Shown: piece after piece, positions 36,577 to 45,322 of the stretch | How positions within the stretch are numbered: the stretch's first letter is position 1 | How the letters are laid out: every line of letters starts with the position of its first letter | DNA from: Bacillota bacterium | Lineage (GTDB): Bacteria > Bacillota > Clostridia > Lachnospirales > Bianqueaceae | Assembly: GCA_017442535.1 (NCBI GenBank) | Contig: JAFRZL010000028.1 | Location: forward strand, 1 to 64,000 | DNA length: 64,000 bases | Direction: 5' to 3' | The notes under the pieces: model-generated | What the model saw: the letters and a program-made list of their open reading frames with translations, nothing else | Database searches by the model: none | What the model was told of the DNA's origin: nothing | Made by a program: the position numbers and the translations under genes

Positions 36577-38301
36577 TTACTCTGTCCAGACGCTCCCCGA
36601 CACTTCTGCATCATCGATCGCATAGCGGAACCAGTCAAAGTCCGCATTACCGCCCTCGGTCAGCTCATTGTACGAGAACATGCCGGGACGTCCTCCGCGC
36701 CAGCTGGAGAACCGGAACCGGATCCAGTCCCCGGCGGGCTCATAAGTTTGTCCGTCAAAACTGTAGAAGAGCCTTGCACGTGACCCGTAGATCTTCATAC
36801 GGAACCAGACGGATTCTGCCTCAGCAGGAACTTCGCAGAGGTCTTGCTGGCTGAAGTGATCGTCATAGTCCGTTCCCTTTGAATCATAACTGCGCTGATA
36901 AAACGTATTCTGCCAGCGGATCAGTCGCCGTGAGCCGTCCTGATACACCCCGATGAGGAGCGAGGGTGCCGCCATGAGGCACATTCCGGCATACTGACCG
37001 TCCTGCATACCGGAAGTGTCGAGCACCAGGTCGATCGTCCCGGTCTCGCCCATCAGGCGCTGGGTCAGCGTATTGCAGGCGTGGTAAAAGCCGCCCGTAC
37101 CCACAGGTTTACCGGCCGTCAGCCGGAGGAATCCCGGCCGCGCGGTAAGCGACCACAGATCCCTGCGGTCTTTATGGTTCCACTGCCACTGTCCTCCCAG
37201 GACCGGACCGTCGAATTCATCGCTTGCGGCCGGCAGATGCGGCTCCACAGGCTCGGCGGAATAGGGTTTGTCATGCTGCCAGACCATCTCGCCGACACCG
37301 TCGCCATCCAGATCTTCTCCGATGATCGGCCAGCCGTCCACCCAGTGCACCGGGAGCAGCATCAGCTGTCTGCCGCTTGCAGAGACCGACGCCGCGCCGA
37401 CGCACATCAGCAGGAACCACCAGCTGCCGTCCGCCGCCTGCACCAGCCCGCCCTGGTTCGGGCACTGGTCCGCAACGCCATGCGAATGTATCAGTTTGCG
37501 GTGCTCATAAGGCCCGTAAATATTCCGGGAACGTGCCGCGAACTGTGTCCGCTTTCGCCCCTCCTCCGCCGGCGACTCGGAATAAAAGATATAATACCAG
37601 CCATCGATTTTATAAAGCTTCATCGCCTCGGACGTCCAGCCGCTGTGCATGATCACGCCGTTATCCAGGAGCGACACACCGTCCTCGGACATTTCAAACA
37701 AATAATTATGATAATCCACCCACTGCCCGTCCGGCGTCTTGTAAGGCTCGGACGCGGCAAAATACGCCTTGCCGTCATCATCCCAGAGCGGGCAGCAGTC
37801 GATCAGCTTGCGGCCGGTCCAGGGCTTGGCCATCTTCATATGCTGCACCGTCCAAGGTCCACGGATATCTGCCGCCTTACAGACAACCAGCCCGATCATC
37901 GGCCCTCCCACATGGATATAGAAGTACCCATCATGGTACCGGAGTGAAGGTGCCCAGATCCCTGCTGAATACGCGTTCATCGACGCGAAGGAAAAGGCTG
38001 GATTAAGCACGCTCATATCCTCGATGGCATGCCCCACAAAAGACCAGTTCACCAGATCTTTTGATTCCAGAATGGTAAGGCCGGGATTTAGATGAAAGGT
38101 GGATGTCACCATATAGTAAGTATCCCCCACACGCGTCACATCCGGATCGGAATAATCCGCCAGTACAATACAGTTACGGTATGTCCCGTCCCCCTGATCC
38201 CCGCCGGAAAGACTTGGCGTATTTTCGTAAGTATATACCAGTCCCGTCTGCTCCAGATGCTTGTCAGCAACCGTTAAATGTTCTTTGAAAGTTGTATTCA
38301 T
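36577..38301 (-). CDS. glycoside hydrolase family 43 (xylosidase/arabinofuranosidase type)
   Basis: A 574-aa enzyme with an N-terminal five-bladed GH43 propeller and a C-terminal beta-sandwich (from about residue 375, SDEFDGPVLGGQWQW). Candidate catalytic residues: Asp 52 in DYSDPDVTRVGDTYYM (base), Asp 168 in KLIDCCPLWDDDGKAYF and Glu 225 in GWTSEAMKLY (acid). There is no signal peptide, so it probably cleaves imported arabino-xylo-oligosaccharides in the cytosol. Exact specificity (xylosidase, arabinofuranosidase or dual) cannot be read from sequence. It has a perfect consensus promoter and is followed by a CE1 esterase. Confidence 0.92.
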   Translation of the reverse strand: MNTTFKEHLTVADKHLEQTGLVYTYENTPSLSGGDQGDGTYRNCIVLADYSDPDVTRVGDTYYMVTSTFHLNPGLTILESKDLVNWSFVGHAIEDMSVLNPAFSFASMNAYSAGIWAPSLRYHDGYFYIHVGGPMIGLVVCKAADIRGPWTVQHMKMAKPWTGRKLIDCCPLWDDDGKAYFAASEPYKTPDGQWVDYHNYLFEMSEDGVSLLDNGVIMHSGWTSEAMKLYKIDGWYYIFYSESPAEEGRKRTQFAARSRNIYGPYEHRKLIHSHGVADQCPNQGGLVQAADGSWWFLLMCVGAASVSASGRQLMLLPVHWVDGWPIIGEDLDGDGVGEMVWQHDKPYSAEPVEPHLPAASDEFDGPVLGGQWQWNHKDRRDLWSLTARPGFLRLTAGKPVGTGGFYHACNTLTQRLMGETGTIDLVLDTSGMQDGQYAGMCLMAAPSLLIGVYQDGSRRLIRWQNTFYQRSYDSKGTDYDDHFSQQDLCEVPAEAESVWFRMKIYGSRARLFYSFDGQTYEPAGDWIRFRFSSWRGGRPGMFSYNELTEGGNADFDWFRYAIDDAEVSGSVWTE

Positions 38302-38410
38302 CCTTCATTCTCCTCTTTCACTGTTCAGGATACACTTCACGCCCGCGGGAAAATCTTTGCGGCAGCTGCCCTTTTCTTCAGCGCTGCGCCGCCCACGTAC
38401 TCCTGTAAAG

Positions 38411-38439
38411 ATTATAATACCGCGAAGAAGCACTGTCAA
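38411..38439 (-). promoter_or_regulatory. perfect consensus promoter of GH43
   Basis: TTGACA (38434-38439), 17-nt spacer, TATAAT (38411-38416) on the minus strand. An inverted repeat AGCACT/AGTGCT (38429-38434 and 38448-38453, 13 nt apart) brackets the -35 region and could be an operator for a sugar-responsive regulator. Confidence 0.82.
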
Positions 38440-38477
38440 GTCGGGAAAGTGCTGTCGGCTTCGCCTTCAGCACTGTC

Positions 38478-38541
38478 TTTCAGCAAACAAGGGGCTGCCG
38501 GTTTGTACAAGTTCAAACCGGCAGCCCCTTGCTTGCTGAAA
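38478..38541. repeat. 28-bp long inverted repeat (giant hairpin)
   Basis: Two arms pair over 28 bp with one mismatch around an 8-nt loop (38506-38513). The inner 18 bp are perfect: 38488-38505 with 38514-38531. Confidence 0.85.
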
Positions 38542-38569
38542 CACCCGTGGGCCGTTGGCCCAGGGGTGT
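38541..38569. repeat. second hairpin of the array
   Basis: ACACCC/GGGTGT and GGGCC/GGCCC stems separated by a 2-nt internal loop, with a 3-nt loop (GTT). Confidence 0.75.
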
Positions 38570-38629
38570 CTGGCTGTTATTAGTTGTTTGGGTTTGGTCC
38601 GCGCACTCGGGCCTTTTGCTGCAAAGCAA

Positions 38630-38660
38630 CAGGGGATCGGCCTTATGAGCCAATCCCCTG
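38630..38660 (-). terminator. hairpin following tRNA-Leu, probable terminator
   Basis: In minus-strand RNA a 13-bp stem (CAGGGGAT pairing with ATCCCCTG plus inner pairs including two G-U) begins 6 bp past the tRNA end; a short U-rich stretch (TTGCTTT) follows. Confidence 0.65.
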
Positions 38661-38665
38661 TAACA

Positions 38666-38749
38666 TGCGGATAACAGGAGTCGAACCTGCATGAAGTTGC
38701 CCCCACATGGACCTGAACCATGCGCGTCTGCCAATTCCGCCATATCCGC
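38666..38749 (-). tRNA. tRNA-Leu (anticodon CAG)
   Basis: On the minus strand the acceptor arms are GCGGATA and TATCCGC with discriminator A. The anticodon arm CATGG/CCATG has a seven-base loop with CAG at its centre; a long variable arm (class II) and the TTCGACTC T-loop fit leucine. CCA is not encoded. It reads CUG codons. Confidence 0.95.
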
Positions 38750-38772
38750 ATAGTTGCTTTCGCAACACCGAT

Positions 38773-38801
38773 ATATTACCACACCGATCGGGATTCGTCA
38801 A
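38773..38801 (-). promoter_or_regulatory. promoter of tRNA-Leu
   Basis: TTGACG (38796-38801), 17-nt spacer and TAATAT (38773-38778) on the minus strand, 24 bp before the tRNA 5' end. Confidence 0.7.
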
Positions 38802-38843
38802 GCTTTTTTTTCGGAAATTCCTGAAAAAGTTTTGAAAATCTGC

Positions 38844-40388
38844 TTACATCAGAGGGGCAAGCAGCCGGAAAAGTCTGCCGAGGAAGCGTCCGAACCAGGA
38901 TAATTTCCTGTAATCCTCGACCGTCATCTGCTGGCTTTGGGATTTGACGTTTTGGAAGTCCTGTTCAACATCCCCTACGACGGGTGTGTTGAAGAAAAGG
39001 ACCGCGTCTTCAAAATGCAGATAGATGCTGCGGTAATCCAGATTGATGGTACCCACCACCGCTTTTTTATCATCCGAGACGAAGGCTTTGGTGTGCAGGA
39101 ATCCGGGAGTGTATTCGTAGATTTTGATGCCTGCTTCGATCAGTTCGGGATAATAAGTGTGGGCGACCTGGAAGGCGTAGCGTTTGTCCGGGATATGCGG
39201 CAGGATCAGTTCGACATCGACGCCCCGCTTGGCGGCAAAGGTCAGAGCTTCGACCATGTCGTCGCCGATCACCAGATAGGGCGTCATGATGTGCAGATAC
39301 TTTTCCGCGGAATAGATGAAGTCCATGTAAACATGTTCTGCGACGTATTCCTCATCGAAGGGGCTGTCCGCAAAGGGGACCACGTAGCCCTGCGGGTTGT
39401 CGGGCAGGCTGGGCGCGCGCTTGAACAGGTCAAAATTCTCGGGCTCGGATTCGTCCACATTCCACATTTCAAGATAGGCCATCGTCAGATTGCGGACCGC
39501 ATCGCCCTGAATCATGACGCCGGAGTCCTTCCAATGTCCGAAACGGAGCAGTTCGTTGATATATTCGTCCGCCAGATTGATGCCGCCGGTAAAGGCGGTA
39601 TTGCCGTCGATAACCACGATCTTGCGGTGATCGCGGTAATTCTGCACAGCTGTCAGGAGCGGTGTCACCTGCGCGAAGACTTTGGCTTTGATCCCCATCT
39701 CCCGGAGTTCTCTCTGGTAGCCGATGGGGAGCCTGAGCAGCGCACAGAGACCGTCATACATAAGACGGACTTCCACGCCCTCCTCCACTTTGCGGCGGAG
39801 GATGTCCAGGATACCGTCAAGCATCTTGCCTTCGCCCAGGATAAAGAACTCCATCAGGATGTAGTGCTCGGCTTTCTCCAGCTGAGTCAGCAGCTCCGCG
39901 TAGAATTCTTCGCCCGTGGGCAGATATTTAACGGAGGTATTGGACCAGACCGGGTAGTGGCCCTTATGATTCAGATAATGGCATAGAGCGGCCATGTGCT
40001 GATCGCGGGAGGCAAGGATCCGCTCGGTCGCACCGTCATCCTGCAGCAGGGGCCTGATCTGGCCCTCCATTTCGTCCAGTTTCTGCTGGATACGGCGTTT
40101 GCTGGGCTGCAGCTGAAAGAACAAATAAAACATTCCGCCGAACGCAGGCGCGACCAGGAAGAACAGGATCCAGATCATTTTGAAGCCGGCCTGGCCTTTG
40201 CGGTTGACCATGAAGATGACCAGCAGGACGCTGAGCAGTGTAAAGATCGTGCTGGCGATCTCTCCTCCCAGATTATGAAGGAAGATGATCAGGATGATCT
40301 GCAGGATCAGAAGAGCCAGTATGATCAGCGCCCGCAGCAGGATCAGATAATACCGGTTATGTTTTTTACGAGGTGTTTCCTGTGTCAT
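38844..40388 (-). CDS. cls: cardiolipin synthase
   Basis: A 514-aa enzyme of the phospholipase D superfamily that condenses two phosphatidylglycerols into cardiolipin. An N-terminal pair of membrane spans (residues about 15-75) and the short PLDc_N domain precede two HKD motifs: HRKIVVIDGNTAFTGGIN in the first half and HTKAFVSDDKKAVVGTIN in the second. It starts 2 bp after the P-type ATPase stop, with GGAG inside the last ATPase codons, so it is translated from the same transcript as the metal-resistance genes. Confidence 0.94.
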   Translation of the reverse strand: MTQETPRKKHNRYYLILLRALIILALLILQIILIIFLHNLGGEIASTIFTLLSVLLVIFMVNRKGQAGFKMIWILFFLVAPAFGGMFYLFFQLQPSKRRIQQKLDEMEGQIRPLLQDDGATERILASRDQHMAALCHYLNHKGHYPVWSNTSVKYLPTGEEFYAELLTQLEKAEHYILMEFFILGEGKMLDGILDILRRKVEEGVEVRLMYDGLCALLRLPIGYQRELREMGIKAKVFAQVTPLLTAVQNYRDHRKIVVIDGNTAFTGGINLADEYINELLRFGHWKDSGVMIQGDAVRNLTMAYLEMWNVDESEPENFDLFKRAPSLPDNPQGYVVPFADSPFDEEYVAEHVYMDFIYSAEKYLHIMTPYLVIGDDMVEALTFAAKRGVDVELILPHIPDKRYAFQVAHTYYPELIEAGIKIYEYTPGFLHTKAFVSDDKKAVVGTINLDYRSIYLHFEDAVLFFNTPVVGDVEQDFQNVKSQSQQMTVEDYRKLSWFGRFLGRLFRLLAPLM

Positions 40389-40390
40389 GA

Positions 40391-42241
40391 TCAGGACTCC
40401 TTAACGGGTTTTAAGCAGCGAAGGGCGTTCAGAATGGCAAGTACGGCGACGCCGACATCCGCAAAGACACCCATCCAGATGGTCGTCAGGCCGAAAGCTG
40501 CAAGGATCAGGAAGAGGACTTTGACGCCGATTGCGAAAATGATATTCTCTTTTACAATGCGCAGGGTGAAACGGCTGATGCGGATCGCCGTCGCCAGTTT
40601 GCCCGGCTCATCGTTCATGATGACAATGTCCGCGGCTTCGATTGCGGCGTCCGAACCTATGGCGCCCATTGCGACGCCGAGATCCGCGCGCGATAACACC
40701 GGCGCGTCATTGATGCCGTCGCCCATAAAGACGACCTTGCCGGCGTCCGGATCCTTCAAAATGGCTTCCATGCGGGCAACCTTGTCGGCGGGCAGCAGCC
40801 CTGCGTAGCAGCGGTCGATCCCCAGCCTGTGGGCCACGTCCTGAGCGGCTTCCTCACGGTCTCCGGTCAGCATGATCGTACGGATCTGCCCGGCTTTGAG
40901 CTCTGCCACCGCGTCCTCCGCATCCGGTTTGATTTCATCGGCGATCAGGATCAAACCAAGGTATTCCGTGGGCGTCGCGACATAGACGACCGTCCCCATA
41001 TCGGAACAGGCTTCGGTCCCGAGATGCAGCTCGTCCATCAGCTTCCGGTTGCCGACATAGATGCGCTCACCATCCACCAGTGCCGAGATGCCGCGTCCGG
41101 AGAGATCCTCCGCATCTTTGACACGCTCCGGATCAACTGCTTTGCCGTAGGCCTGCTGCAGCGACTGCGCGATCGGATGGGAAGAATAGGTCTCGGCGAG
41201 CGCTGCCGTCTCGATCAGCTCTTCGTTCGACAGACGTCCTGCGCTCAGACAATACTGGACACGGAACACGCCTCTCGTAAGCGTGCCTGTTTTGTCAAAG
41301 ACCACCGTACCGGTCCGGGCAAGCGCCTCCAGATAATTACCGCCCTTAATTAGAATACCCTGCGAAGAAGCTCCGCCGATTCCTCCAAAGAAGCTGAGCG
41401 GCACAGAGATGACAAGCGCACACGGGCAGGAAATAACCAGGAAGATCAGCGCACGGCCGATCCAGTCCTTCCACTCGGCGCCGGGGACAAGAAGCGGAGG
41501 GATCACCGCCAGCAGAACGGCCAGAATAACAACCGTCGGCGTATAATAATGAGCAAAACGCGTGATAAAGTTCTCGGAACGTGATTTCTTGTCGCTCGCT
41601 TCCTCCACCAGCTGCAGGATTTTGGAGACGGTGGATTCGCCGAATTCCTTGGTGGCGCGGCATTGCAGCAGCCCCTGCAGATTGACTGAGCCGGAAAGGA
41701 TCTCCGTCCCCTCGGACACACTGACCGGGACGGATTCACCCGTCAGGGCGGCCATATCCAGCGCGGAATGCCCTTCCAGGATCACCGCATCCAGCGGCAC
41801 CTTTTCTCCCGGCTTGACGTAGAAAACGTCCCCGACAGCGACTTCATCCGGATCTGACTGGATCATTTCTCCGTCCTGCATGATATTGACGTAATCGGGA
41901 CGGATATCCATCAGCTGAGCGATGGATCTGCGTGACCGGGCCACCGCGATATCCTGGAACAATTCCCCGATCTGGTAGAAAAGCATGACAAAAACGCCCT
42001 CGGGATACTGTCCGATCAGGAAAGCTCCCACCGTTGCCACCAGCATCAGGAAATTCTCGTCAAACACCTGTCCATGCGCGATACCGCGTAAAGACTTCAG
42101 AATGACATCATAACCAACCAGCAGATAGGCGGCTCCGAACAGCACCAGCCGCACCGTCGGTTGGGGCATCAGATACGCGATTACCAGCAAAGCCGCACAA
42201 ACAATAATGCGGATCAGCCTTTTCTTCTGACCGCGGGTCAT
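40391..42241 (-). CDS. heavy-metal (Zn/Cd/Pb) P1B-type ATPase without N-terminal HMA
   Basis: A 616-aa metal-translocating P-type ATPase. Features: spans at about 10-45 and 60-95, actuator loop TGES (167-170), metal motif CPC in ISCPCAL (272-274), phosphorylation Asp 316 in DKTGTLTRG, and nucleotide-domain MLTGDREEAA and GDGINDAPVLS. The CPC plus SCPCAL context fits Zn/Cd/Pb exporters (ZntA/CadA). The normal N-terminal metal-binding domain is missing and is supplied as the separate 73-aa HMA protein upstream. Regulated by the CadC-like repressor at the operon head. The start ATG at 42241 has a weak GGTG ribosome site. Confidence 0.93.
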   Translation of the reverse strand: MTRGQKKRLIRIIVCAALLVIAYLMPQPTVRLVLFGAAYLLVGYDVILKSLRGIAHGQVFDENFLMLVATVGAFLIGQYPEGVFVMLFYQIGELFQDIAVARSRRSIAQLMDIRPDYVNIMQDGEMIQSDPDEVAVGDVFYVKPGEKVPLDAVILEGHSALDMAALTGESVPVSVSEGTEILSGSVNLQGLLQCRATKEFGESTVSKILQLVEEASDKKSRSENFITRFAHYYTPTVVILAVLLAVIPPLLVPGAEWKDWIGRALIFLVISCPCALVISVPLSFFGGIGGASSQGILIKGGNYLEALARTGTVVFDKTGTLTRGVFRVQYCLSAGRLSNEELIETAALAETYSSHPIAQSLQQAYGKAVDPERVKDAEDLSGRGISALVDGERIYVGNRKLMDELHLGTEACSDMGTVVYVATPTEYLGLILIADEIKPDAEDAVAELKAGQIRTIMLTGDREEAAQDVAHRLGIDRCYAGLLPADKVARMEAILKDPDAGKVVFMGDGINDAPVLSRADLGVAMGAIGSDAAIEAADIVIMNDEPGKLATAIRISRFTLRIVKENIIFAIGVKVLFLILAAFGLTTIWMGVFADVGVAVLAILNALRCLKPVKES

Positions 42242-42268
42242 TTCACGACACCAGCTTTCTGTTGCGAA

Positions 42269-42490
42269 TTAGAGTAGAATACGGCAGTCGGGCTCCACTT
42301 TGCGGCAAAGCTTGACGACCTTCTTCATCACGGCATCAATGTCCTCACCGTCTTCCAGTTCGATCGTCATCTTCTGCAGAAGGAAATTGACGGATGCGTC
42401 CCTGACCTCAGGAAGCCCTTTGATCGCGTTCTCCATCTTGGCCGCGCAGTTGGCGCAGTCCAGATCTTCCAGCTTGAATACCTTTTTCAT
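42269..42490 (-). CDS. HMA domain metal chaperone
   Basis: A 73-aa heavy-metal-associated protein with the ferredoxin-like fold pattern; the metal site is DCANC (Cys 12 and Cys 15). MKKVFKLEDLDCANCAAKME is the start. It sits between the repressor and the ATPase and most likely passes Zn/Cd to it. ATG at 42490 with GGAGGA upstream; the longer frame to 42607 overlaps the repressor and is not real. Confidence 0.93.
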   Translation of the reverse strand: MKKVFKLEDLDCANCAAKMENAIKGLPEVRDASVNFLLQKMTIELEDGEDIDAVMKKVVKLCRKVEPDCRILL

Positions 42491-42521
42491 TAGCTTGTCC
42501 TCCGATTCGTTAATATACCGA

Positions 42522-42881
42522 TTATTCCTGCACGTGTTCCAGACCCTGGCCGATGATCGTCTTGACATGATCGTCCGCGAGGGAATACAGGATCTGCTTG
42601 CCGGCACGGCGGCTCTTGATCAGGTGATTGTCCCGCAGGATCCGCAGCTGATGGCTGATCGCGCTCTGCGTCATGCCAAGGAGCTGTGCGATATCGCAGA
42701 CGCAAACCTCCCTCTCAAAAAGTACCATGAGAATCCGGATGCGGGTGGAATCGCCGAAAATCTTGAACAGATCCGCCACATCCGCGAGAAGTTCCTCCTG
42801 CGGCATGAGGGCCCGGACCTCCTCCACAATCTCAGGATGGACCGTGAACTGTTCGCAGCACTCCACTTCCTGATAAACCAT
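42522..42881 (-). CDS. ArsR/SmtB family metal-sensing repressor, CadC-like
   Basis: A 119-aa winged-helix repressor. Both known metal sites are present: the alpha-3N site with CVC in EVCVCD (Cys 60, 62) plus N-terminal Cys 8 and 9, and the alpha-5 site Asp 103, His 105, His 116, Glu 119 in the DxH-x10-HxxE pattern. The recognition helix is TQSAISHQLRILR. This combination resembles CadC, which releases its operator on binding Cd/Pb/Zn. ATG at 42881 with GGAGGTG; the longer frame to 42920 overlaps the operator. First gene of repressor-HMA-ATPase-cls. Confidence 0.94.
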   Translation of the reverse strand: MVYQEVECCEQFTVHPEIVEEVRALMPQEELLADVADLFKIFGDSTRIRILMVLFEREVCVCDIAQLLGMTQSAISHQLRILRDNHLIKSRRAGKQILYSLADDHVKTIIGQGLEHVQE

Positions 42882-42910
42882 GCCAATCACCTCCGACTCC
42901 GTAAAATGCA

Positions 42911-42942
42911 ATGAACACATGAACGATTGTTCATGTGTTCAT
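42911..42942. promoter_or_regulatory. perfect 14-bp palindromic operator
   Basis: Left arm 42911-42924 (ATGAACACATGAAC), 4-nt spacer GATT, right arm 42929-42942, fully complementary. The TGAACA/TGTTCA halves fit ArsR/SmtB operators. The last two bases overlap the -10 of the promoter. Confidence 0.82.
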
Positions 42943-42969
42943 GATACTACCATATGCTCAGGTTGTCAA
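42941..42969 (-). promoter_or_regulatory. promoter of the metal-resistance operon
   Basis: TTGACA (42964-42969), 17-nt spacer and TATCAT (42941-42946) on the minus strand. The operator begins within the -10 and covers the start site, so repressor binding would block transcription. Confidence 0.8.
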
Positions 42970-43004
42970 TACCCTCCGGAAACTTTTTTGAAAAATGTGT
43001 GAGG

Positions 43005-45299
43005 TCAGCGTTTCTTTCCCTTGCCCCCGCGCTTGGAGAGCCGGATCAGGCCGCTGTCGCTTGCCTCTTCCAGGATGTCGCCTTCCTCCAGTTTGAGTCC
43101 GATGGCGCCGCGCGCGGTCTTCCCCTGCTGCGGGATCTCGGCCTGCTGGAAGCGGATCCCGAAGCGGTTGGCACTCACCAGCATCAGCGTCGCACCGGTA
43201 TACGGAAGGATCGCCAGCACCCTGGCTCCCTCGGAGAGCTTGGTGGAATCCACCGTGCGCCGGGTCACATCAAATTCACCCAGCGAAACCCGTTTGACAT
43301 ATCCGTCGGTTGAGACAAAGATCAGCTCTTTCTCAGGCTCCAGCGGCAGGATCTGGACGATATTCTCGACCTTGCTGTCATATCCGGAGATATTGTCGAT
43401 GGGCGTTCCCTTGTCCTTCAGACGCCCGTAGGGGATATCACGGACCTTCAGCGTATGCGCCTTGCCGGTATCGGTAAAGACGATGATCCTCCGGTCGGTA
43501 AAGGTCGGGATCACATGGCGGCTCTCGGCATCCAGCTGCTCTTTGTTCTTCTCGTAGACAGCAGGATCGACGCCTCTCACATAGTGGAAACGGTCGATCA
43601 GTACCACCATGGGCAGGATCTCCTCCGGCTTTTCCTCGATCACGATTTCGCCGGCATCGATGATCTGCGTACGGCGCGGGCGTGCGAATTTGTCCCGCAG
43701 AACCTGCAGTTCGCGCTTGATCTCTTTCTTCATCTCGGCGCGGCTGCCGAGCAGACGCTCATAGCGGCTGATGCTTTTCAGTAGCTTATTGTAATCTTCC
43801 TGAATGGATTCAAGCTCCAGCCCGACCAGGCGCGCCAGTCTGAGCTCCAGGATGCTGTCCGCCTGCACCTCGGTAAAATGCAGACCCGCGGCCTGCTTCT
43901 CGGCCGTCTTGGTGCGGAAGCGGATATCCTTGGTATTACCCGTCATCAGACATTCCTTGGCCTGGCGGACCGTGCGGCTGCCCCTGAGGATCTCAACGAT
44001 GGTATCCACCACGTCGATCGCAAGCAGCAGACCCTCATCGATCTCTTTTTTGCGGTAGGCTTTCTTCAGAAGGTTGTAGAATTTGCGCTGGTATATGTCA
44101 AACTGGAACTCCACAAAGTCGCGGAAAACGTTCGGCAGCGGCATCGTTTCGGGCCGCCCGTGGCTTATGGCCAGCAGGTTGTAGCCGAAAGTGTCTTCCA
44201 GTTTGGTCTTTTTGTAGAGGATGTTCTCGATATTCGAGATGTCCGCGCCTTTCTTAAGCTCCAGCACGATTCTGATGCCGTCCTTGGAAGACTGGTTAGA
44301 GATATCTGTGATATCGGGCAGTGTCTTGTTCTCGACCAGATCGGCCACACTCATCAGGAACTTGCCGATACCGTCCCCGATCATCGTGTAGGGGATCTCG
44401 GTAATCACCAGACGTTCACGGCCGCCCTTATCCTGCTCCGCTACGACTTTGCCGCGGACCTTGATGCGGCCGGAGCCGGTTTCATAGATCTCGCGCAGGG
44501 CGGAACGGTTGCTGATAATGCCTCCCGTCGGAAAATCCGGGCCGGGCAGATAGGCCATCAGATCTTCGGTCTGCGCCCAGGGATTGTCCAGATAGAAGAT
44601 CGCCGCGTCCACGACCTCGCCCAGATTGTGGGTGGGGATGGAAGTGGCCATGCCAACCGCAATACCGTCGGACCCGTTGATCAGCAGATTCGGCAGCTTG
44701 CAGGGCAGAATCGCCGGCTCCTCTTCCTGCTCGTCATAATTGGGCACGAAATCGACGGTGTTTTCTTTGATATCCGATAGCATGACCTGCTCCGAATAAG
44801 GTGTCAGCCGGCACTCGATATAACGCTGTGCCGCGGCCTCATCCCCTTCGATGGAACCGAAATTACCATGACCATCCACGAGAGGCGCGTTTTTCTTCCA
44901 GTCCTGGGCCATTACGATGAGGGCATCCCCTATCGAAGAATCACCGTGAGGATGGTATTTACCCATGGTATCGCCCACGATACGCGCCACTTTGCGGTAG
45001 GGCTTGTCCGAAGTCACCCCCAGTTCGTTCATGTCGTAGATGATCCTGCGCTGCACCGGCTTCAGGCCGTCCCGGACATCCGGAAGGGCACGTGCGGTGA
45101 TGACGCTCATGGAGTAATCGATGTAGGATTTGCGCATTACATCGGAGTACTCCACGTCCAGGATCTTTTCCTGCACCTCGGCCAGAGCGGCTTTGGTACG
45201 GCGGCGGCGCGTCTTTTTCTCCTCCGCCGGATCTTCATAATCCTGATTCAGCTCGTCATCGAGTGATAGCTGATCAAAGTCATTTGGTTTCTTAGGCAT
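43005..45299 (-). CDS. type IIA topoisomerase subunit A (ParC/GyrA-like)
   Basis: A roughly 764-aa DNA gyrase/topoisomerase IV A subunit. The winged-helix region has [21 protein letters not shown] and [15 protein letters not shown], and the active-site Tyr is in [10 protein letters not shown]. The C-terminal beta-pinwheel is present, but the QRRGGKG GyrA box near its start is absent, which favours topoisomerase IV. The protein nevertheless ends [10 protein letters not shown]. An acidic N-terminal extension (about 40 residues, ending [13 protein letters not shown]) precedes the normal start. ATG at 45299 is preferred over 45305 by ribosome-site spacing. Partner of the adjacent B subunit; together they probably decatenate chromosomes. 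Confidence 0.9.
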   Translation of the reverse strand: MPKKPNDFDQLSLDDELNQDYEDPAEEKKTRRRRTKAALAEVQEKILDVEYSDVMRKSYIDYSMSVITARALPDVRDGLKPVQRRIIYDMNELGVTSDKPYRKVARIVGDTMGKYHPHGDSSIGDALIVMAQDWKKNAPLVDGHGNFGSIEGDEAAAQRYIECRLTPYSEQVMLSDIKENTVDFVPNYDEQEEEPAILPCKLPNLLINGSDGIAVGMATSIPTHNLGEVVDAAIFYLDNPWAQTEDLMAYLPGPDFPTGGIISNRSALREIYETGSGRIKVRGKVVAEQDKGGRERLVITEIPYTMIGDGIGKFLMSVADLVENKTLPDITDISNQSSKDGIRIVLELKKGADISNIENILYKKTKLEDTFGYNLLAISHGRPETMPLPNVFRDFVEFQFDIYQRKFYNLLKKAYRKKEIDEGLLLAIDVVDTIVEILRGSRTVRQAKECLMTGNTKDIRFRTKTAEKQAAGLHFTEVQADSILELRLARLVGLELESIQEDYNKLLKSISRYERLLGSRAEMKKEIKRELQVLRDKFARPRRTQIIDAGEIVIEEKPEEILPMVVLIDRFHYVRGVDPAVYEKNKEQLDAESRHVIPTFTDRRIIVFTDTGKAHTLKVRDIPYGRLKDKGTPIDNISGYDSKVENIVQILPLEPEKELIFVSTDGYVKRVSLGEFDVTRRTVDSTKLSEGARVLAILPYTGATLMLVSANRFGIRFQQAEIPQQGKTARGAIGLKLEEGDILEEASDSGLIRLSKRGGKGKKR

Positions 45300-45322
45300 A
45301 ATCATTCCTCATTCCCGGAAAA

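Larger units (their letters stand above)
38302..38665. other. gene-free stretch: GH43 leader and hairpin array
   Basis: No protein gene is supported here. It holds the GH43 promoter (38411-38439) and three successive hairpins (38478-38541, 38541-38569, 38630-38660) plus a small one with a GCAA loop (38616-38629). All lie between the tRNA-Leu gene and the GH43 promoter, read on the same strand. Confidence 0.7.

Noticed and set aside
38478-38660. CRISPR array
   Set aside because: The repeated structures are hairpins of different sequence, not direct repeats with spacers.
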